Origin: Pseudobdellovibrionaceae bacterium
GTDB lineage: Bacteria; Bdellovibrionota; Bdellovibrionia; Bdellovibrionales; Bdellovibrionaceae
NCBI GenBank assembly: GCA_947449255.1
Contig: CANFQX010000009.1
Location: forward strand, 1 to 64,000
Reading direction: 5' to 3'
DNA: 64,000 bases
A model generated the notes under the pieces. It was not told where the DNA came from. It made no database searches and saw nothing but the letters and a program-made list of their open reading frames with translations. The translations under genes were made by a program, and so were the position numbers. Positions 7,988-17,684 of this stretch are shown one piece after another (position 1 is the stretch's first letter; each line of letters begins with the position of its first letter).

Positions 7988-9771
7988 TGAGACTCCAATG
8001 TTTCTCTCATCTCAAGCAGAGGTATTTGATGTGGCTCAACTTCCAGTCCGCTTCTCAAGTATTCAAGTGCAGGCCCATTTTTTTTATTCTTTATTTGAAT
8101 CCATGCCAAGCCCTCAAGAGCGATCAAATCTGTCGTGTCCTTTTGATGTAAAAAACTTGCAGCTTTCTCCACACATCCGACATTCATCGTGCTCATGCAT
8201 ATTTGAATGAGCAGATGATCTTTAAGGCTTAGACTGGATATTTCTGGCATTTTTAAAATGGCCATAGCTTCAGGAATTCGTCCAGCATTCTTTAAGAAGC
8301 CAGCCTGAACTCCTAAAATATAGGGATCTTTAGGGCTTTCGGAAAGTGCTTGTTCAAGTATTTTTTCAGCTTCAGAATCACGATGAACTTCTAATAAACA
8401 AACAGCGCGAAGGGCTTTCATCTCTGGTGTTTGGACGCTTTTTTCATAGATTTCAGAGCAGTATTTCTCTAAATAGTCCCAATGTGAAAATTGCCAATGA
8501 ACAAATAAGGGATGGGCGACGCTGTCCGAAGAACCCACATCTATGGCCAAAAAATCAGTGATTGCCCGATGAACAGCCTCAGCATCTCCATTCAAGTCTT
8601 CCGCCAAAACAAGGAGAAACCTTAACTGATGATTGAGCTCTCCTTTTGATTTTAAATTCAATTTTAGGTCAGAAATTAATCCTTTAAGCTGATCATTATT
8701 TTTTATAGACTTAGAGTGTTCGATAGTTGCCACCGAATATCCGTACAATGCTAAGTTAGATTTTGGATTTTTTTTATAAATTGCTAAGAATTCCTGTTGA
8801 GCTCTTTGGTCTTGCCCCTTTTTCAATTGCAATATCGCCAAATTCATCAGAGCAGATTCATTGGAGGGCTCATAACCAACTGCTTTTTGAAGTGTTCCAT
8901 CTGCTTCAGTCAAATTCCCATCAATCAAATGAGAAACAGCTATTCCCAAATAGGCTTGGATTAATTCATTTCGATTTCGACCTTCAACAGTCAGTGTTTT
9001 TTCAAGAATACGTCGCCCCTGAAGGCTTTCATTGCTTTCAGAAATCAGCAGAGGTGCCATCTGCACCTGTATTTCGTCATTCGGCAGCCTCATTAGTGCC
9101 GCTTTATTATAGCTTTGAATAGCTTTTTCATAAAGGCCTAAGTTTTTGTACCTAACCGCTTGGTTCAAAAGATCTTCATATCCAAGCGCCTTTTGCCGAT
9201 CTCTCTTATTGACCACAAAAATGGCAGCTACGATTACACCCAAGGCAACTGCAGATACAAACCAGGTCAGGGCACTAGTTTGTTTTCGAATTCGTCCCTG
9301 CAACTGATGATCATTGGCAGCCCCATAGCTTTTTTTTATTAAGCCATCGTTCATCGAGGAATTTGAATTGATGTTTTTTTCAAATCGAGGAATGACGTCC
9401 TTGAAATTTTCAGGGAATGACAAATCTGCCCCGTCCGAAGGTATGGAGGTGACTGGCGGTGGCGTTTTGTCATCAATGCTTGTTGAGCCATTGTCTGTCT
9501 TTGTTGATGTTTGTTGTGCTAAAGATGCCGTCATTGTTTTGTCAGAATTTTTATCTTGCAAATTTCTGACATTTTTAACGACATTCAAGAAGTATTTGCT
9601 TTCACGGATGTATTCCCAACGCCCTTCAGACTGGCGAATTTCATCAAGAACTGTAACCTGGTGGCTGACCAAAAGGGCTATCACTTCATCGAGATTGTAG
9701 GGCCCGAGGATCCGATTTGAGGACTTTATAAGCCAAATCTTGTTTGAAACACTGACTCCATCGGATGTCAT
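7984..9771 (-). CDS. GYF-like/TPR membrane protein
   Basis: A 595-residue protein. Residues 11-62 resemble a GYF_2 domain (IWLIKSSNRILGPYNLDEV, then RWEYI). Residues 63-165 form a Ser/Asn/Lys-rich linker and a single transmembrane helix spans 167-187. The rest, about 195-590, is built of TPR-type helical pairs (for example YKNLGLYEKAIQSYNKAAL and NESALMNLAILQLKKGQ). The predicted topology is an N-terminal cytoplasmic GYF-like module with periplasmic TPRs. It probably scaffolds protein partners. Its start is 3 bases after the MCE gene's stop, so it belongs to the same operon. Confidence 0.8.
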   Translation of the reverse strand: MTSDGVSVSNKIWLIKSSNRILGPYNLDEVIALLVSHQVTVLDEIRQSEGRWEYIRESKYFLNVVKNVRNLQDKNSDKTMTASLAQQTSTKTDNGSTSIDDKTPPPVTSIPSDGADLSFPENFKDVIPRFEKNINSNSSMNDGLIKKSYGAANDHQLQGRIRKQTSALTWFVSAVALGVIVAAIFVVNKRDRQKALGYEDLLNQAVRYKNLGLYEKAIQSYNKAALMRLPNDEIQVQMAPLLISESNESLQGRRILEKTLTVEGRNRNELIQAYLGIAVSHLIDGNLTEADGTLQKAVGYEPSNESALMNLAILQLKKGQDQRAQQEFLAIYKKNPKSNLALYGYSVATIEHSKSIKNNDQLKGLISDLKLNLKSKGELNHQLRFLLVLAEDLNGDAEAVHRAITDFLAIDVGSSDSVAHPLFVHWQFSHWDYLEKYCSEIYEKSVQTPEMKALRAVCLLEVHRDSEAEKILEQALSESPKDPYILGVQAGFLKNAGRIPEAMAILKMPEISSLSLKDHLLIQICMSTMNVGCVEKAASFLHQKDTTDLIALEGLAWIQIKNKKNGPALEYLRSGLEVEPHQIPLLEMRETLESQ

Positions 9772-9774
9772 AGT

Positions 9775-11136
9775 TTATAGACCTTTTGTTAGGAGAAGCT
9801 TAAGATCATCATTCGTCAGATAGAGTCCTGCACCTATATAGGCTGACCTTGCTGAATTTTTATCAAACATATCATTCACACCGGCATTAACATAAAGGCC
9901 ACGATAGAAATAATACGTGGCGAAAGTTCGCCAATTCATACGAGTAAAATCGAATAATTCCGAACTGACTTTCAACTTACGTCGAAAAAAATAATAATCG
10001 ACTCCAAAGCCTCCGCCATTTTCGATGATTCCTCCGCGAATTGCAAAATTCCAGAAGTTTTTACCGAAAAGTAAGGTTAACTTTGTTTTGTTTTGATAGG
10101 TTTTTTGTTCAGTAACATCAGTATTAGCACCATTGCCCGATGTTACAGTTCGAGTGGTCTCAGAGACACCCGCTGGATCGTCAACAACACCTATATAATA
10201 AAAGCGATCCAATCCAGGCTGAATATAAACACCCAAAGTTGACTTCCAACTGCCAAGAGAGCCTAAGTATTCAGTTCGAAAGTCCATAGCCGTCTGAACA
10301 CGACTGGCTGTACTGACCATTTCATTCAAGCCATCGAGTGCGGATTCAACTTTTTCAGCAGTGGCTTCATCACTAATCAATTTACCGAGAGTGCCTTCTC
10401 CATGATTTATTTTAGCCGCAACATCATCAAGACTTTTTAAAGTCGCAGAAAGATGCTCCCAGGTTTTCTTAAACCCCTGGTTGCCCTCATCGTTTGCAAT
10501 CGTTTGTAGAGTTGTTGTGACGTCGTGGATTTCATCCACGATATCGCCAATCTTGTCTTTATTTGTGGAAGTCACTTGCGAGAGATCGCTGGTGATTGTT
10601 TCAATATTTTTGACTATGCGGCCTAAAATACTTTTTCGACTGCCATCTTCACTGGTGGCCTCTTGAAGATTTTTTGAAATGACTTTCAGGGAGGCTGCGA
10701 CCTCACCCACTTCACCCATTAAGTTTTCCAAAGATCCTTTAAACTTAACAATCAAGATTTGAGCATTTTCTGACAATGGTGGATCCGTTGGGGATCCTGG
10801 ACTGACTTCAACATGGGAGTCACCTAAAATCCCTTGCGCCTTGATTTCTACAGAAGCCGAGGTTGTTAAGGGAACTTCTGATTTGACTGTGATATCAACT
10901 CGAGCTTGACCATCTTGAAGTCGAATATCTTTAATTATTCCAACTGGAATACCTGCGGAACGCACTGTGGAGTTTTTGACAAGTCCGCCGGCATTAGGCA
11001 ACAAAAACCATGCTTTTTTTGATCGCCCCAAATAAGAAGGATCATCACTCACTTGCATGGACATGACAGCAATCAGTGACCCAACGACGATCACTAGTAA
11101 ACCTACTTTAAATTCAGCTGCACGAAGCCAATTCAT
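9775..11136 (-). CDS. MCE-domain (MlaD-like) lipid-transport protein with beta-rich C-terminal domain
   Basis: The substrate-binding subunit of an Mla-type phospholipid transporter. Of 453 residues, 9-28 are a transmembrane anchor and 40-115 are the MCE domain (GLVKNSTVRSAGIPVG, AQGILGDSHVEVSPG). Residues 130-280 are predicted long helices or coiled coil. Residues 286-453 are rich in alternating aromatic beta-strands (LTLLFGKNFWNFAIRGG, FATYYFYRGLYVNAGV), ending in GAGLYLTNDDLKLLL. This tail looks like an outer-membrane barrel and is absent from E. coli MlaD (about 180 residues). The start overlaps the mlaF stop as ATGA. The MCE call is firm; the barrel is inference. Confidence 0.88.
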   Translation of the reverse strand: MNWLRAAEFKVGLLVIVVGSLIAVMSMQVSDDPSYLGRSKKAWFLLPNAGGLVKNSTVRSAGIPVGIIKDIRLQDGQARVDITVKSEVPLTTSASVEIKAQGILGDSHVEVSPGSPTDPPLSENAQILIVKFKGSLENLMGEVGEVAASLKVISKNLQEATSEDGSRKSILGRIVKNIETITSDLSQVTSTNKDKIGDIVDEIHDVTTTLQTIANDEGNQGFKKTWEHLSATLKSLDDVAAKINHGEGTLGKLISDEATAEKVESALDGLNEMVSTASRVQTAMDFRTEYLGSLGSWKSTLGVYIQPGLDRFYYIGVVDDPAGVSETTRTVTSGNGANTDVTEQKTYQNKTKLTLLFGKNFWNFAIRGGIIENGGGFGVDYYFFRRKLKVSSELFDFTRMNWRTFATYYFYRGLYVNAGVNDMFDKNSARSAYIGAGLYLTNDDLKLLLTKGL

Positions 11137-11897
11137 TGATGTTTCATCCCTTTATTAACGAATTTCTTCACCAATTCAATATCGGTCTTAAAGAAATCCT
11201 CTGGAGTACCAAACAATAAAACCTTACCACTATCCAACATAACAATATGATCGGCAATCCTAAACGCAGCGGACAAATCATGAGACACCATAATAGAGGT
11301 GGTTCCTGGTCGTGATTTGTGAGTGCTGAGAATTAAATTATCTACCATCTCTGTCAGAATGGGATCTAATCCCGTGGTCGGCTCATCATAAATTAAAATT
11401 TCTGGATCAAGGGCCAGTGCGCGAGCCAAGCCGGTTCTTTTTTGCATTCCACCAGAGATCTGAGAGGGCAACTTTCCAAAATGCTTAGGATCGAGTCCAA
11501 CTTCTTCAAGTTTTTGCTCCGCAATACGAACAACCTGCGCCTCCTTAAGATCTCGACGATGCTCATACAAAGGAAAGCAAACATTCTCGAGCACTGTGTT
11601 ATCGTCAAACAGCGCAGCCGATTGAAAAAGCACTCCAAATCGACAACGAAATTTAGTGAGCTGATCTGGACTCAATTTACTTAAGTCAGTACCCAACACT
11701 CTCACTGAACCTGATGTTGGCTTATAAAGTCCCAGCAAATGCTTTAGCATCACACTTTTACCAGTGCCTGAAAATCCAATGATAGCCGTCAAAGAGCCTC
11801 TAGGAATTTCCATATTGATTCCCTTGAGGACGTAATCTTTTCCGCCATCAAAAGATTTCATAACATCTTTCATCACAACTGCTGGTTCATTCATCAT
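11133..11897 (-). CDS. mlaF: Mla-type ABC transporter ATP-binding protein
   Basis: A 254-residue ATPase that powers lipid transport by the MlaE permease. Walker A is GFSGTGKS near residues 41-48, the ABC signature is ISGGMQKR, Walker B is ILIYDEPT, and the switch His is in VSHD. The ISGGMQKRTGLARAL stretch is typical of the MkI/MlaF subfamily. The first ATG (11897) overlaps the mlaE stop as TAATG; a second ATG follows directly. The protein is cytoplasmic, between the permease and MCE genes, as in other mla operons. Confidence 0.92.
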   Translation of the reverse strand: MMNEPAVVMKDVMKSFDGGKDYVLKGINMEIPRGSLTAIIGFSGTGKSVMLKHLLGLYKPTSGSVRVLGTDLSKLSPDQLTKFRCRFGVLFQSAALFDDNTVLENVCFPLYEHRRDLKEAQVVRIAEQKLEEVGLDPKHFGKLPSQISGGMQKRTGLARALALDPEILIYDEPTTGLDPILTEMVDNLILSTHKSRPGTTSIMVSHDLSAAFRIADHIVMLDSGKVLLFGTPEDFFKTDIELVKKFVNKGMKHQ

Positions 11898-12766
11898 TAA
11901 GAAATCCCCATCATATTATAGTAAAAACGAATTAAATTTGTCAGGAAGTAGTCAAGAATGATGATTGCCACCATACTCTGCACAACGCCTTGGTTTGTGG
12001 CGTCACCAACGCCCTTGGCACCACCCGTAGTATTAAAACCACGATAAGTGCAGATGAGAGCAAAAAAAATCCCGAAGACTGCCGACTTTAAAAGACCTTC
12101 GTTAATATGCTTAACATCTATCATATCGCGAATTTTTTGCCAAAAAACAGCTTCATCCATCTGAAGAAGTCTAACACACAAGATCCAACTCCCCACCATA
12201 GCCACAAAATCAAAAACCGCAGTTAAAAGCGGCATACAAATAAATGCTGCAACAATCCGAGGTGAAATTAAATATTGCTTCGTATTTACGCCCATCACAT
12301 CCAGAGCATCAATTTGTTCATTCACTCGCATCGTGCCTAACCTTGCGGCCATTGCCCCACCGGCTCGTGCCGCAACAATAAGACCCGTTAAGACAGGACC
12401 TAATTCGCGAGTGATTCCTAAAGCCACAACTGGTCCTACCATATTGACAGCATTGAACATTTTAAATCCCAAATAAATTTGAAATGACAGCGCCAAGCCC
12501 GTAAAAAGGCCCGTTAAGCAAATGATGCCAATGGATTGATTTCCGACGAATTCCATATGTCTGATGATTTCGGTGAAACGCGAAGGCTTATCAAAAATAA
12601 GTCTTATACTTTCAAAAAAGAACAGACCAATTTTCCCTGCTTCTTCAATGACACCTTTAGCAAACTTAATAACCCAGGCGCCTATCCAGGATACACCACC
12701 TAGCGTTCGATCAATCAATGTCAATTCAAGCCCCACTTCCCGTGTAGATGCGAGGAACCCGCTCAC
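11897..12766 (-). CDS. mlaE: Mla-type ABC transporter permease
   Basis: A 289-residue inner-membrane permease with about five hydrophobic segments and the family signatures GLFTGLALSFQ, ELGPVLTGLIVAARAGGAMAARLG and EQIDALDVMGVN. It moves lipids between the inner membrane and the MCE protein. The longest frame starts at a GTG (12766) and overlaps the alr stop by 41 bases. A TTG at 12724, just after the alr TGA, would give 275 residues and no overlap, so the start is uncertain. It lies directly upstream of mlaF. Confidence 0.9.
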   Translation of the reverse strand: MSGFLASTREVGLELTLIDRTLGGVSWIGAWVIKFAKGVIEEAGKIGLFFFESIRLIFDKPSRFTEIIRHMEFVGNQSIGIICLTGLFTGLALSFQIYLGFKMFNAVNMVGPVVALGITRELGPVLTGLIVAARAGGAMAARLGTMRVNEQIDALDVMGVNTKQYLISPRIVAAFICMPLLTAVFDFVAMVGSWILCVRLLQMDEAVFWQKIRDMIDVKHINEGLLKSAVFGIFFALICTYRGFNTTGGAKGVGDATNQGVVQSMVAIIILDYFLTNLIRFYYNMMGIS

Positions 12767-13910
12767 CTACACTCGTCAAAATCTCCCAAGTTATACTGTG
12801 AGAATTTTTTTTAGCTAATTCTTCGGCTGATAAAAAACCACCCTGAGAATCAAAACCAAAAAGAGTCACCTCTTGATTTTTCAAGAGTCCTAAATCTGAC
12901 CCCTTCACCGCATCTGTTATATCAAGCATGAGATAATCCATGCAGACATTACCGACAACTGGGACACGAAATCCATTAAATAATGCAAAAGATTGATTTG
13001 ATAATATGCGGTGATAGCCATCTGCGTAACCTATAGGCACAACCGCGATAACAGACTCTCTTTTTGCGGTCCAAGTTCCGCCATAGGAAACAGATTCACC
13101 GATTTTCATAAATCGAAAGTTGCTCGCGACAGATTTGAGTGTCATCACTGGTTTTAGGTCACAAATTTGCCGTGCCGAAGCATCGAGTGGACTATAGCCA
13201 TAGATCATCAGACCCGGTCGCAAACCCCAATTTTGCAAGAGCAGAGGGTGGTTCTCTTTTATATTTTTTTCCCTTTCACAGCACATAAGGTTCAAAGCCC
13301 CCGCACTATTGAGGGCATGACAAAAAATCTGAAATGGTTTAAAGAGAAGACTGACTTGATGAAGCTGACGAAGTTGGGCCGATGTACTGCCATCTTCCGC
13401 TTGAGCATCGTCGGCTTGATATAAATGAGTTAATAATGCTTTTAGCCTTATTTTTTTATTCTGCCACAGTCGATCAAAAAGTTTTTGTGCTTCAGATGGA
13501 CTAAACCCCAAACGCCCCATCCCCGTATCAAACTTTAAGTGCATGGGGACTGAAGTGGTTGCCGCAGCCTCTAAGTGATCGAGCTGTTCCCAACTGCTCA
13601 CTACGGGAGTAAGTTGAAATTGCATGATTTTGCTGGCACCTTCGCGATCAAAGCCACCAAACACCAGCACTTCGGCTTTTACTCCAGCCTCTCTCAAAGA
13701 CAAACCCTCTTCGATCAGACAAACCCCGAGGTGCTGAATCCCCAATTTCTCTAAACATTTTGCCAACTGAATATCACCATGACCGTAAGCATTGGCCTTA
13801 ATCATAGGGCACATAAAGGGAGCGTTTGGAAAAGCATTTTGCAGCACGCGAATATTGTGAGCTAAATGATCTAAATTTATTTCAGCAAAGGTCTTTCGAT
13901 AGATTTCCAT
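12726..13910 (-). CDS. alr: alanine racemase
   Basis: A PLP enzyme making D-alanine for peptidoglycan. The N-terminal TIM barrel has the PLP lysine at residue 38 in MIKANAYGHG. The second catalytic tyrosine is probably in SVSYGGTW, and the C-terminal beta domain has the usual VGNVCMDYLMLDIT. I start it at the ATG 13910 (MEIYRKTFAEIN, 394 residues), which matches the family's N-terminus; an in-frame GTG four codons upstream is the alternative. It starts about 20 bases after the GGDEF gene and its end overlaps mlaE. Confidence 0.93.
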   Translation of the reverse strand: MEIYRKTFAEINLDHLAHNIRVLQNAFPNAPFMCPMIKANAYGHGDIQLAKCLEKLGIQHLGVCLIEEGLSLREAGVKAEVLVFGGFDREGASKIMQFQLTPVVSSWEQLDHLEAAATTSVPMHLKFDTGMGRLGFSPSEAQKLFDRLWQNKKIRLKALLTHLYQADDAQAEDGSTSAQLRQLHQVSLLFKPFQIFCHALNSAGALNLMCCEREKNIKENHPLLLQNWGLRPGLMIYGYSPLDASARQICDLKPVMTLKSVASNFRFMKIGESVSYGGTWTAKRESVIAVVPIGYADGYHRILSNQSFALFNGFRVPVVGNVCMDYLMLDITDAVKGSDLGLLKNQEVTLFGFDSQGGFLSAEELAKKNSHSITWEILTSVGERVPRIYTGSGA

Positions 13911-13930
13911 CAGGTCATCCACTCTATTCT

Positions 13931-15427
13931 TTATTCATGCGAAATTTCAAATTCAGGACGATGAGTGCTTGGAGCTTTATAAAGGCAAATTTTATTGCCA
14001 CCCTTTTCTTGAATGAAATCTAGGGCCCTATTTGCTGTCTCATCGAGACTTTTGGAAGAGACGCATAAAGTTGGAAACTCACTCACTCCTAAACTCACGG
14101 ACACCTTAATCTTTTCATCTAAAAAAGTTTCACTTTCTATGGCCCTGCGAATCCTCTCTGCGCGCAAGGCAGCTCCTTTTTTTGAACAGAGCGGGAGTAC
14201 TATTGCCATTGTATTAAAGGCCGTCCTGCAATTATAGTCCGTTGCGCGACTTCCCTTGATTAAAACCTCTGCGACTAACTTCAACAAAAGATCTCTGTTG
14301 GCCTCGCCGTGGGCGGACTCAATTTCATATAAATTATCGATAGAAATCTTGACCACAGATACTGAACGTCGAAGCCTTCTGGATCGAACAATCTCATCGT
14401 CAAGTGCTTGAAGATAAAAATTGCGATTTCGAAGTCCTGTCACGTAATCTTGCACCTCTAAGATATCGACCTTTTTTTCCAAATTAAATTGAGCATTGCA
14501 AATTGAAAAAATTGAAAATTCTTCCGTGATAAAAGCACTGGCGTCTTCCTCAATTTTTCCGGAATAAACAAATACACCCTCAACTTCACGATCGCCAAAA
14601 ACGGGAATTATTCTGGCTGGGTCAAACTGAAACGCTTCTTTCAGCAAGTGAACGAAGGCCAAAGGTAAATTACCCAGTCCCAATAACACCTCAAGCTCCG
14701 AAGTCTCACTAGGATCTAACTGACAGCCAACCCCATTTATCTGATTTGCATCTATTCCGTTTGCATGTGTTGCAAGAAAGGATCTCACTGAGGGTAAATA
14801 TTTAAAGAAAATACAAACCGTTCCAAAAATATTATTTAAGAAAATTTGGACCATTTCTTCTTTATTTAAAGCAGCACGATATTGGCCGATTTTGAATGAA
14901 AGAGGTGGACCTTCCGATTTAACCAAAACATTTGAGGCGATTGGATTCACAGCAGGCTGGTTTATTTTTGCTGCCTTCAATTGGTCTTTAAGCAACTCGA
15001 GATCATTAAAAATCTGCTCATTAAGATAGGTTTGATATATTTTTTCACAGGTCCGATCTACAGACCAAACAACCCGAGATTCAATCGTGATCATGTCATC
15101 AGAAATAATATCGGTAAATCCCTGCTCTTTGTATTGTGCTAGGATTTCAAATTGCGACAACTGATCAAGTGCAATAAATGCGATCTCATCATTTATTTTT
15201 CGCACATATTTTACAAAGTCACTCAACTCAGCTTTTAGATGAGCTGCAGAAAAAACTAAAACATGAGGAGCATTCTCTTTTAATCTTATTTCCAAGGTTT
15301 CTAGGTCCTGAAAAAAATAAGCATCATATCCCGCCTGTGAAAGATAAACCTTCACCGAAGCCCCTGGATCTACATGAGGAGTGAATACATAAACAGTAAA
15401 CTGAGAGCTATGATCGCGAATGTTCAA
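13931..15427 (-). CDS. degenerate GGDEF-domain protein with receiver-like N-terminus
   Basis: A 498-residue protein. Residues 10-125 look like a response-regulator fold, but the position of the phospho-acceptor Asp is a Ser (HVLVFSAAH), so it is probably a pseudo-receiver. Residues 180-310 may be a GAF-like sensor module. Residues 322-482 follow the GGDEF fold (DYVTGLRNRNFYLQAL, VSVSLGVSEF), but the GGDEF signature reads AFNTM after Arg401, so diguanylate cyclase activity is unlikely. It may instead bind nucleotide or protein. It starts with TTG immediately after the kinase gene's stop, suggesting a shared pathway. Confidence 0.8.
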   Translation of the reverse strand: MNIRDHSSQFTVYVFTPHVDPGASVKVYLSQAGYDAYFFQDLETLEIRLKENAPHVLVFSAAHLKAELSDFVKYVRKINDEIAFIALDQLSQFEILAQYKEQGFTDIISDDMITIESRVVWSVDRTCEKIYQTYLNEQIFNDLELLKDQLKAAKINQPAVNPIASNVLVKSEGPPLSFKIGQYRAALNKEEMVQIFLNNIFGTVCIFFKYLPSVRSFLATHANGIDANQINGVGCQLDPSETSELEVLLGLGNLPLAFVHLLKEAFQFDPARIIPVFGDREVEGVFVYSGKIEEDASAFITEEFSIFSICNAQFNLEKKVDILEVQDYVTGLRNRNFYLQALDDEIVRSRRLRRSVSVVKISIDNLYEIESAHGEANRDLLLKLVAEVLIKGSRATDYNCRTAFNTMAIVLPLCSKKGAALRAERIRRAIESETFLDEKIKVSVSLGVSEFPTLCVSSKSLDETANRALDFIQEKGGNKICLYKAPSTHRPEFEISHE

Positions 15428-17500
15428 TTATATCCTCTTTCCGGGCCTGCGAATACCCACTGGATAGCTGTCTAACTTTGAAACTTTGTCAGACGTCGAC
15501 TTGATTACCGAATCAGGCTCTATCTTGATTTGATCCTGTTTCACCTCAGCCCCTGGCTTCGGAGCTTCATTTTCAGAGACCATCATTTTCAGTTCTTGAT
15601 CTGAGGGCAATTCAAAAAGCCTATCAATATTAACATCCAATTCTAGACTCAATGCTTTTTTTCGATCCACAATTATTGTTTCCGTAAAGGCCTCATTTAT
15701 GGCCGTTTTTTCTTCAATATTTTCTGCCATAGCAACGACCTCATTGCTTGAATCCAAGGCAGCCCCCGGCGATGACACCGCTGCACTTTTATTAAAAATA
15801 ATTTCGACTTTTGTTCCACGCCCGCGAACAGAATTAAACTTCATTTCTGCACCGTGTTCTCTAAGAACACCGTAGGCCACTGACAAACCCAAACCCATAT
15901 GATTTTGAAATGCGCGAGTCGTGTAAAAGGGATCACATATTTTTGTAAGAGTCTCGGCCTCGATGCCCTCCCCTGTGTCCTCAATAAAGACCCTGACAAT
16001 CTTATCTTCCTCAACCATATCAATATGGATTTCTTTTTTAGCCATTCTTTCCATGGCTTCGACGCTATTGGTAAGTATATTTTCAAAGGCATTACTTAAA
16101 GCAACCAAATGCATTTCTATGTTTGTCGTAGACTCAAAGGATTTAAAAATCCTTACACCTTTTCTTGAAAAGAGTGCCTCTAGATTTTTAAGTGCTCTCG
16201 CCATGGGTCCATCAAGCTTACTGGCATTTTTTTCTTTAAGATCTTCTCCTGCATAGCCTAATATTTTATCAACTACACTGCGAGCTGAGCGTGATTCACG
16301 CAATATCGAGTCCACACTGTTGACTATTTCTTGGTCAGGATTCTTTGCTATGATCATTTGCGAGTAGCCTAATATTGAGGTTAGAGGACCGCGCATCTCA
16401 TGCGCCAATGCTGAAGCCACTCTAACCGAAGTTTTAAAAATATCAGCTTGTGCTGTATTCAAATCCGAAATCATCATTTTGTCAGTATCTTGATTTTGAG
16501 AGCTCACGCCAAGTTTCGAATTCGGTGGTTGATTTTTAAAACCCTGTGGAGCGATTTTATTTGCCAAAATTTTATTAGGAATGCCATTTTTATTTACTGA
16601 TAGTGATTTGTTTTCAAGCACTTCAATTTGATTTTCAGTCGGCGATATGACTCTTAAAATTCCGGCACTCCCGACTAACACTAGTCCGCACCCCAAGAGC
16701 AAAAATTGCCACCAAAGACTGCGGCGACCTTGCATCATTTCGTTCATAGGTGCAGAGCTAATGATCACCAAATTGCTATTTGGAATCTGTTCAAACATTC
16801 CGTATATTTCTTGCTTATTTGACAACTTATGAACACCTGATCCATGAGAGGACGCATTTGTTAGCGCTTCGCTTAAGAATGGATTGTCACGCATCACGGT
16901 CCCTAAATATTCCGTTATGGAATGACCGACAACCAATCCTCTAGAATTAACTATTGAAAAAGTGCTCAACGAACCCTTTTGTGAATCAATCAACGATTGA
17001 AAAGTTTCCCCATTGCCGATCAAGGCATAGGCCTTCAGCCCATCAATAAAAACTAAGCCCACATATCGCCCGCGATTGTTATCTTGAAATGGAGTTACAA
17101 AAAACCGCGTGTCCTTGGCATTTCCATCAATTTTGCCCAGGGCGGCTTTTACAAAATCTTTGCTCCAAGCAGAGGCTTTTGATTTATCCTTAATAAGAAG
17201 TGTCTGCATTTCGTAAGTGCTGCCGTTTTTTACAAATGATGCCGCCACATAAAATGGATTGATAGCATTCCAATTGAAAGATTCTTTTTTGAAATTGTCA
17301 GAATTAAAAATCGACATCACTCTTTGTAAAGATTTAAGCTCCACCGTTAAGGCATGATTCATTGAACCTAATTGAGCTCTGTTTTGCGCTTCCACCCAGC
17401 TTAAGCGATCACTGTAAACAAAGCGATCCGTTCGCCATAATACTGCGCCAATAAAAATGGCTGAAATGGCAATCAAGACTGCTATTAATTTTACCTTCAT
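15428..17500 (-). CDS. membrane sensor histidine kinase
   Basis: A 690-residue protein. Transmembrane helices near 5-23 and 262-285 bracket a roughly 235-residue periplasmic Cache-like sensor region. HisKA has its phospho-acceptor at His367 (ALAHEMRGPLTSILGY). The HATPase has an N-box at Asn474-Asn478, G1 DTGEG at 508-512 and G2 GLGLS at 536-540. A tail of about 110 residues without recognised domain follows. No response regulator with an intact receiver is adjacent; the next gene carries only a pseudo-receiver. It is the first gene of the ten-gene minus-strand run. Confidence 0.9.
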   Translation of the reverse strand: MKVKLIAVLIAISAIFIGAVLWRTDRFVYSDRLSWVEAQNRAQLGSMNHALTVELKSLQRVMSIFNSDNFKKESFNWNAINPFYVAASFVKNGSTYEMQTLLIKDKSKASAWSKDFVKAALGKIDGNAKDTRFFVTPFQDNNRGRYVGLVFIDGLKAYALIGNGETFQSLIDSQKGSLSTFSIVNSRGLVVGHSITEYLGTVMRDNPFLSEALTNASSHGSGVHKLSNKQEIYGMFEQIPNSNLVIISSAPMNEMMQGRRSLWWQFLLLGCGLVLVGSAGILRVISPTENQIEVLENKSLSVNKNGIPNKILANKIAPQGFKNQPPNSKLGVSSQNQDTDKMMISDLNTAQADIFKTSVRVASALAHEMRGPLTSILGYSQMIIAKNPDQEIVNSVDSILRESRSARSVVDKILGYAGEDLKEKNASKLDGPMARALKNLEALFSRKGVRIFKSFESTTNIEMHLVALSNAFENILTNSVEAMERMAKKEIHIDMVEEDKIVRVFIEDTGEGIEAETLTKICDPFYTTRAFQNHMGLGLSVAYGVLREHGAEMKFNSVRGRGTKVEIIFNKSAAVSSPGAALDSSNEVVAMAENIEEKTAINEAFTETIIVDRKKALSLELDVNIDRLFELPSDQELKMMVSENEAPKPGAEVKQDQIKIEPDSVIKSTSDKVSKLDSYPVGIRRPGKRI
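15433..15438 (-). promoter_or_regulatory. ribosome-binding site for the TTG-started GGDEF gene
   Basis: AGAGGA on the minus strand sits 5 bases before the TTG at 15427, inside the last codons of the histidine kinase gene. It supports the TTG start, since no ATG follows nearby. Confidence 0.55.
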
Positions 17501-17684
17501 CGCACAAGATCCTTCCCTTTTTTATTTTTTTGACGACAGCCTCCATCGTTAAAAAAATTCATTCTGAAATCTTTCTTTAAACTTTGAGCTGAGCCCTTGA
17601 TATTATTGTAGTTTTAGAAACCAGTAAGAATCAAGCAAGACTCCTTTGCCAAACACATTTAAAAAGAGCTAGTATACTTGGATT

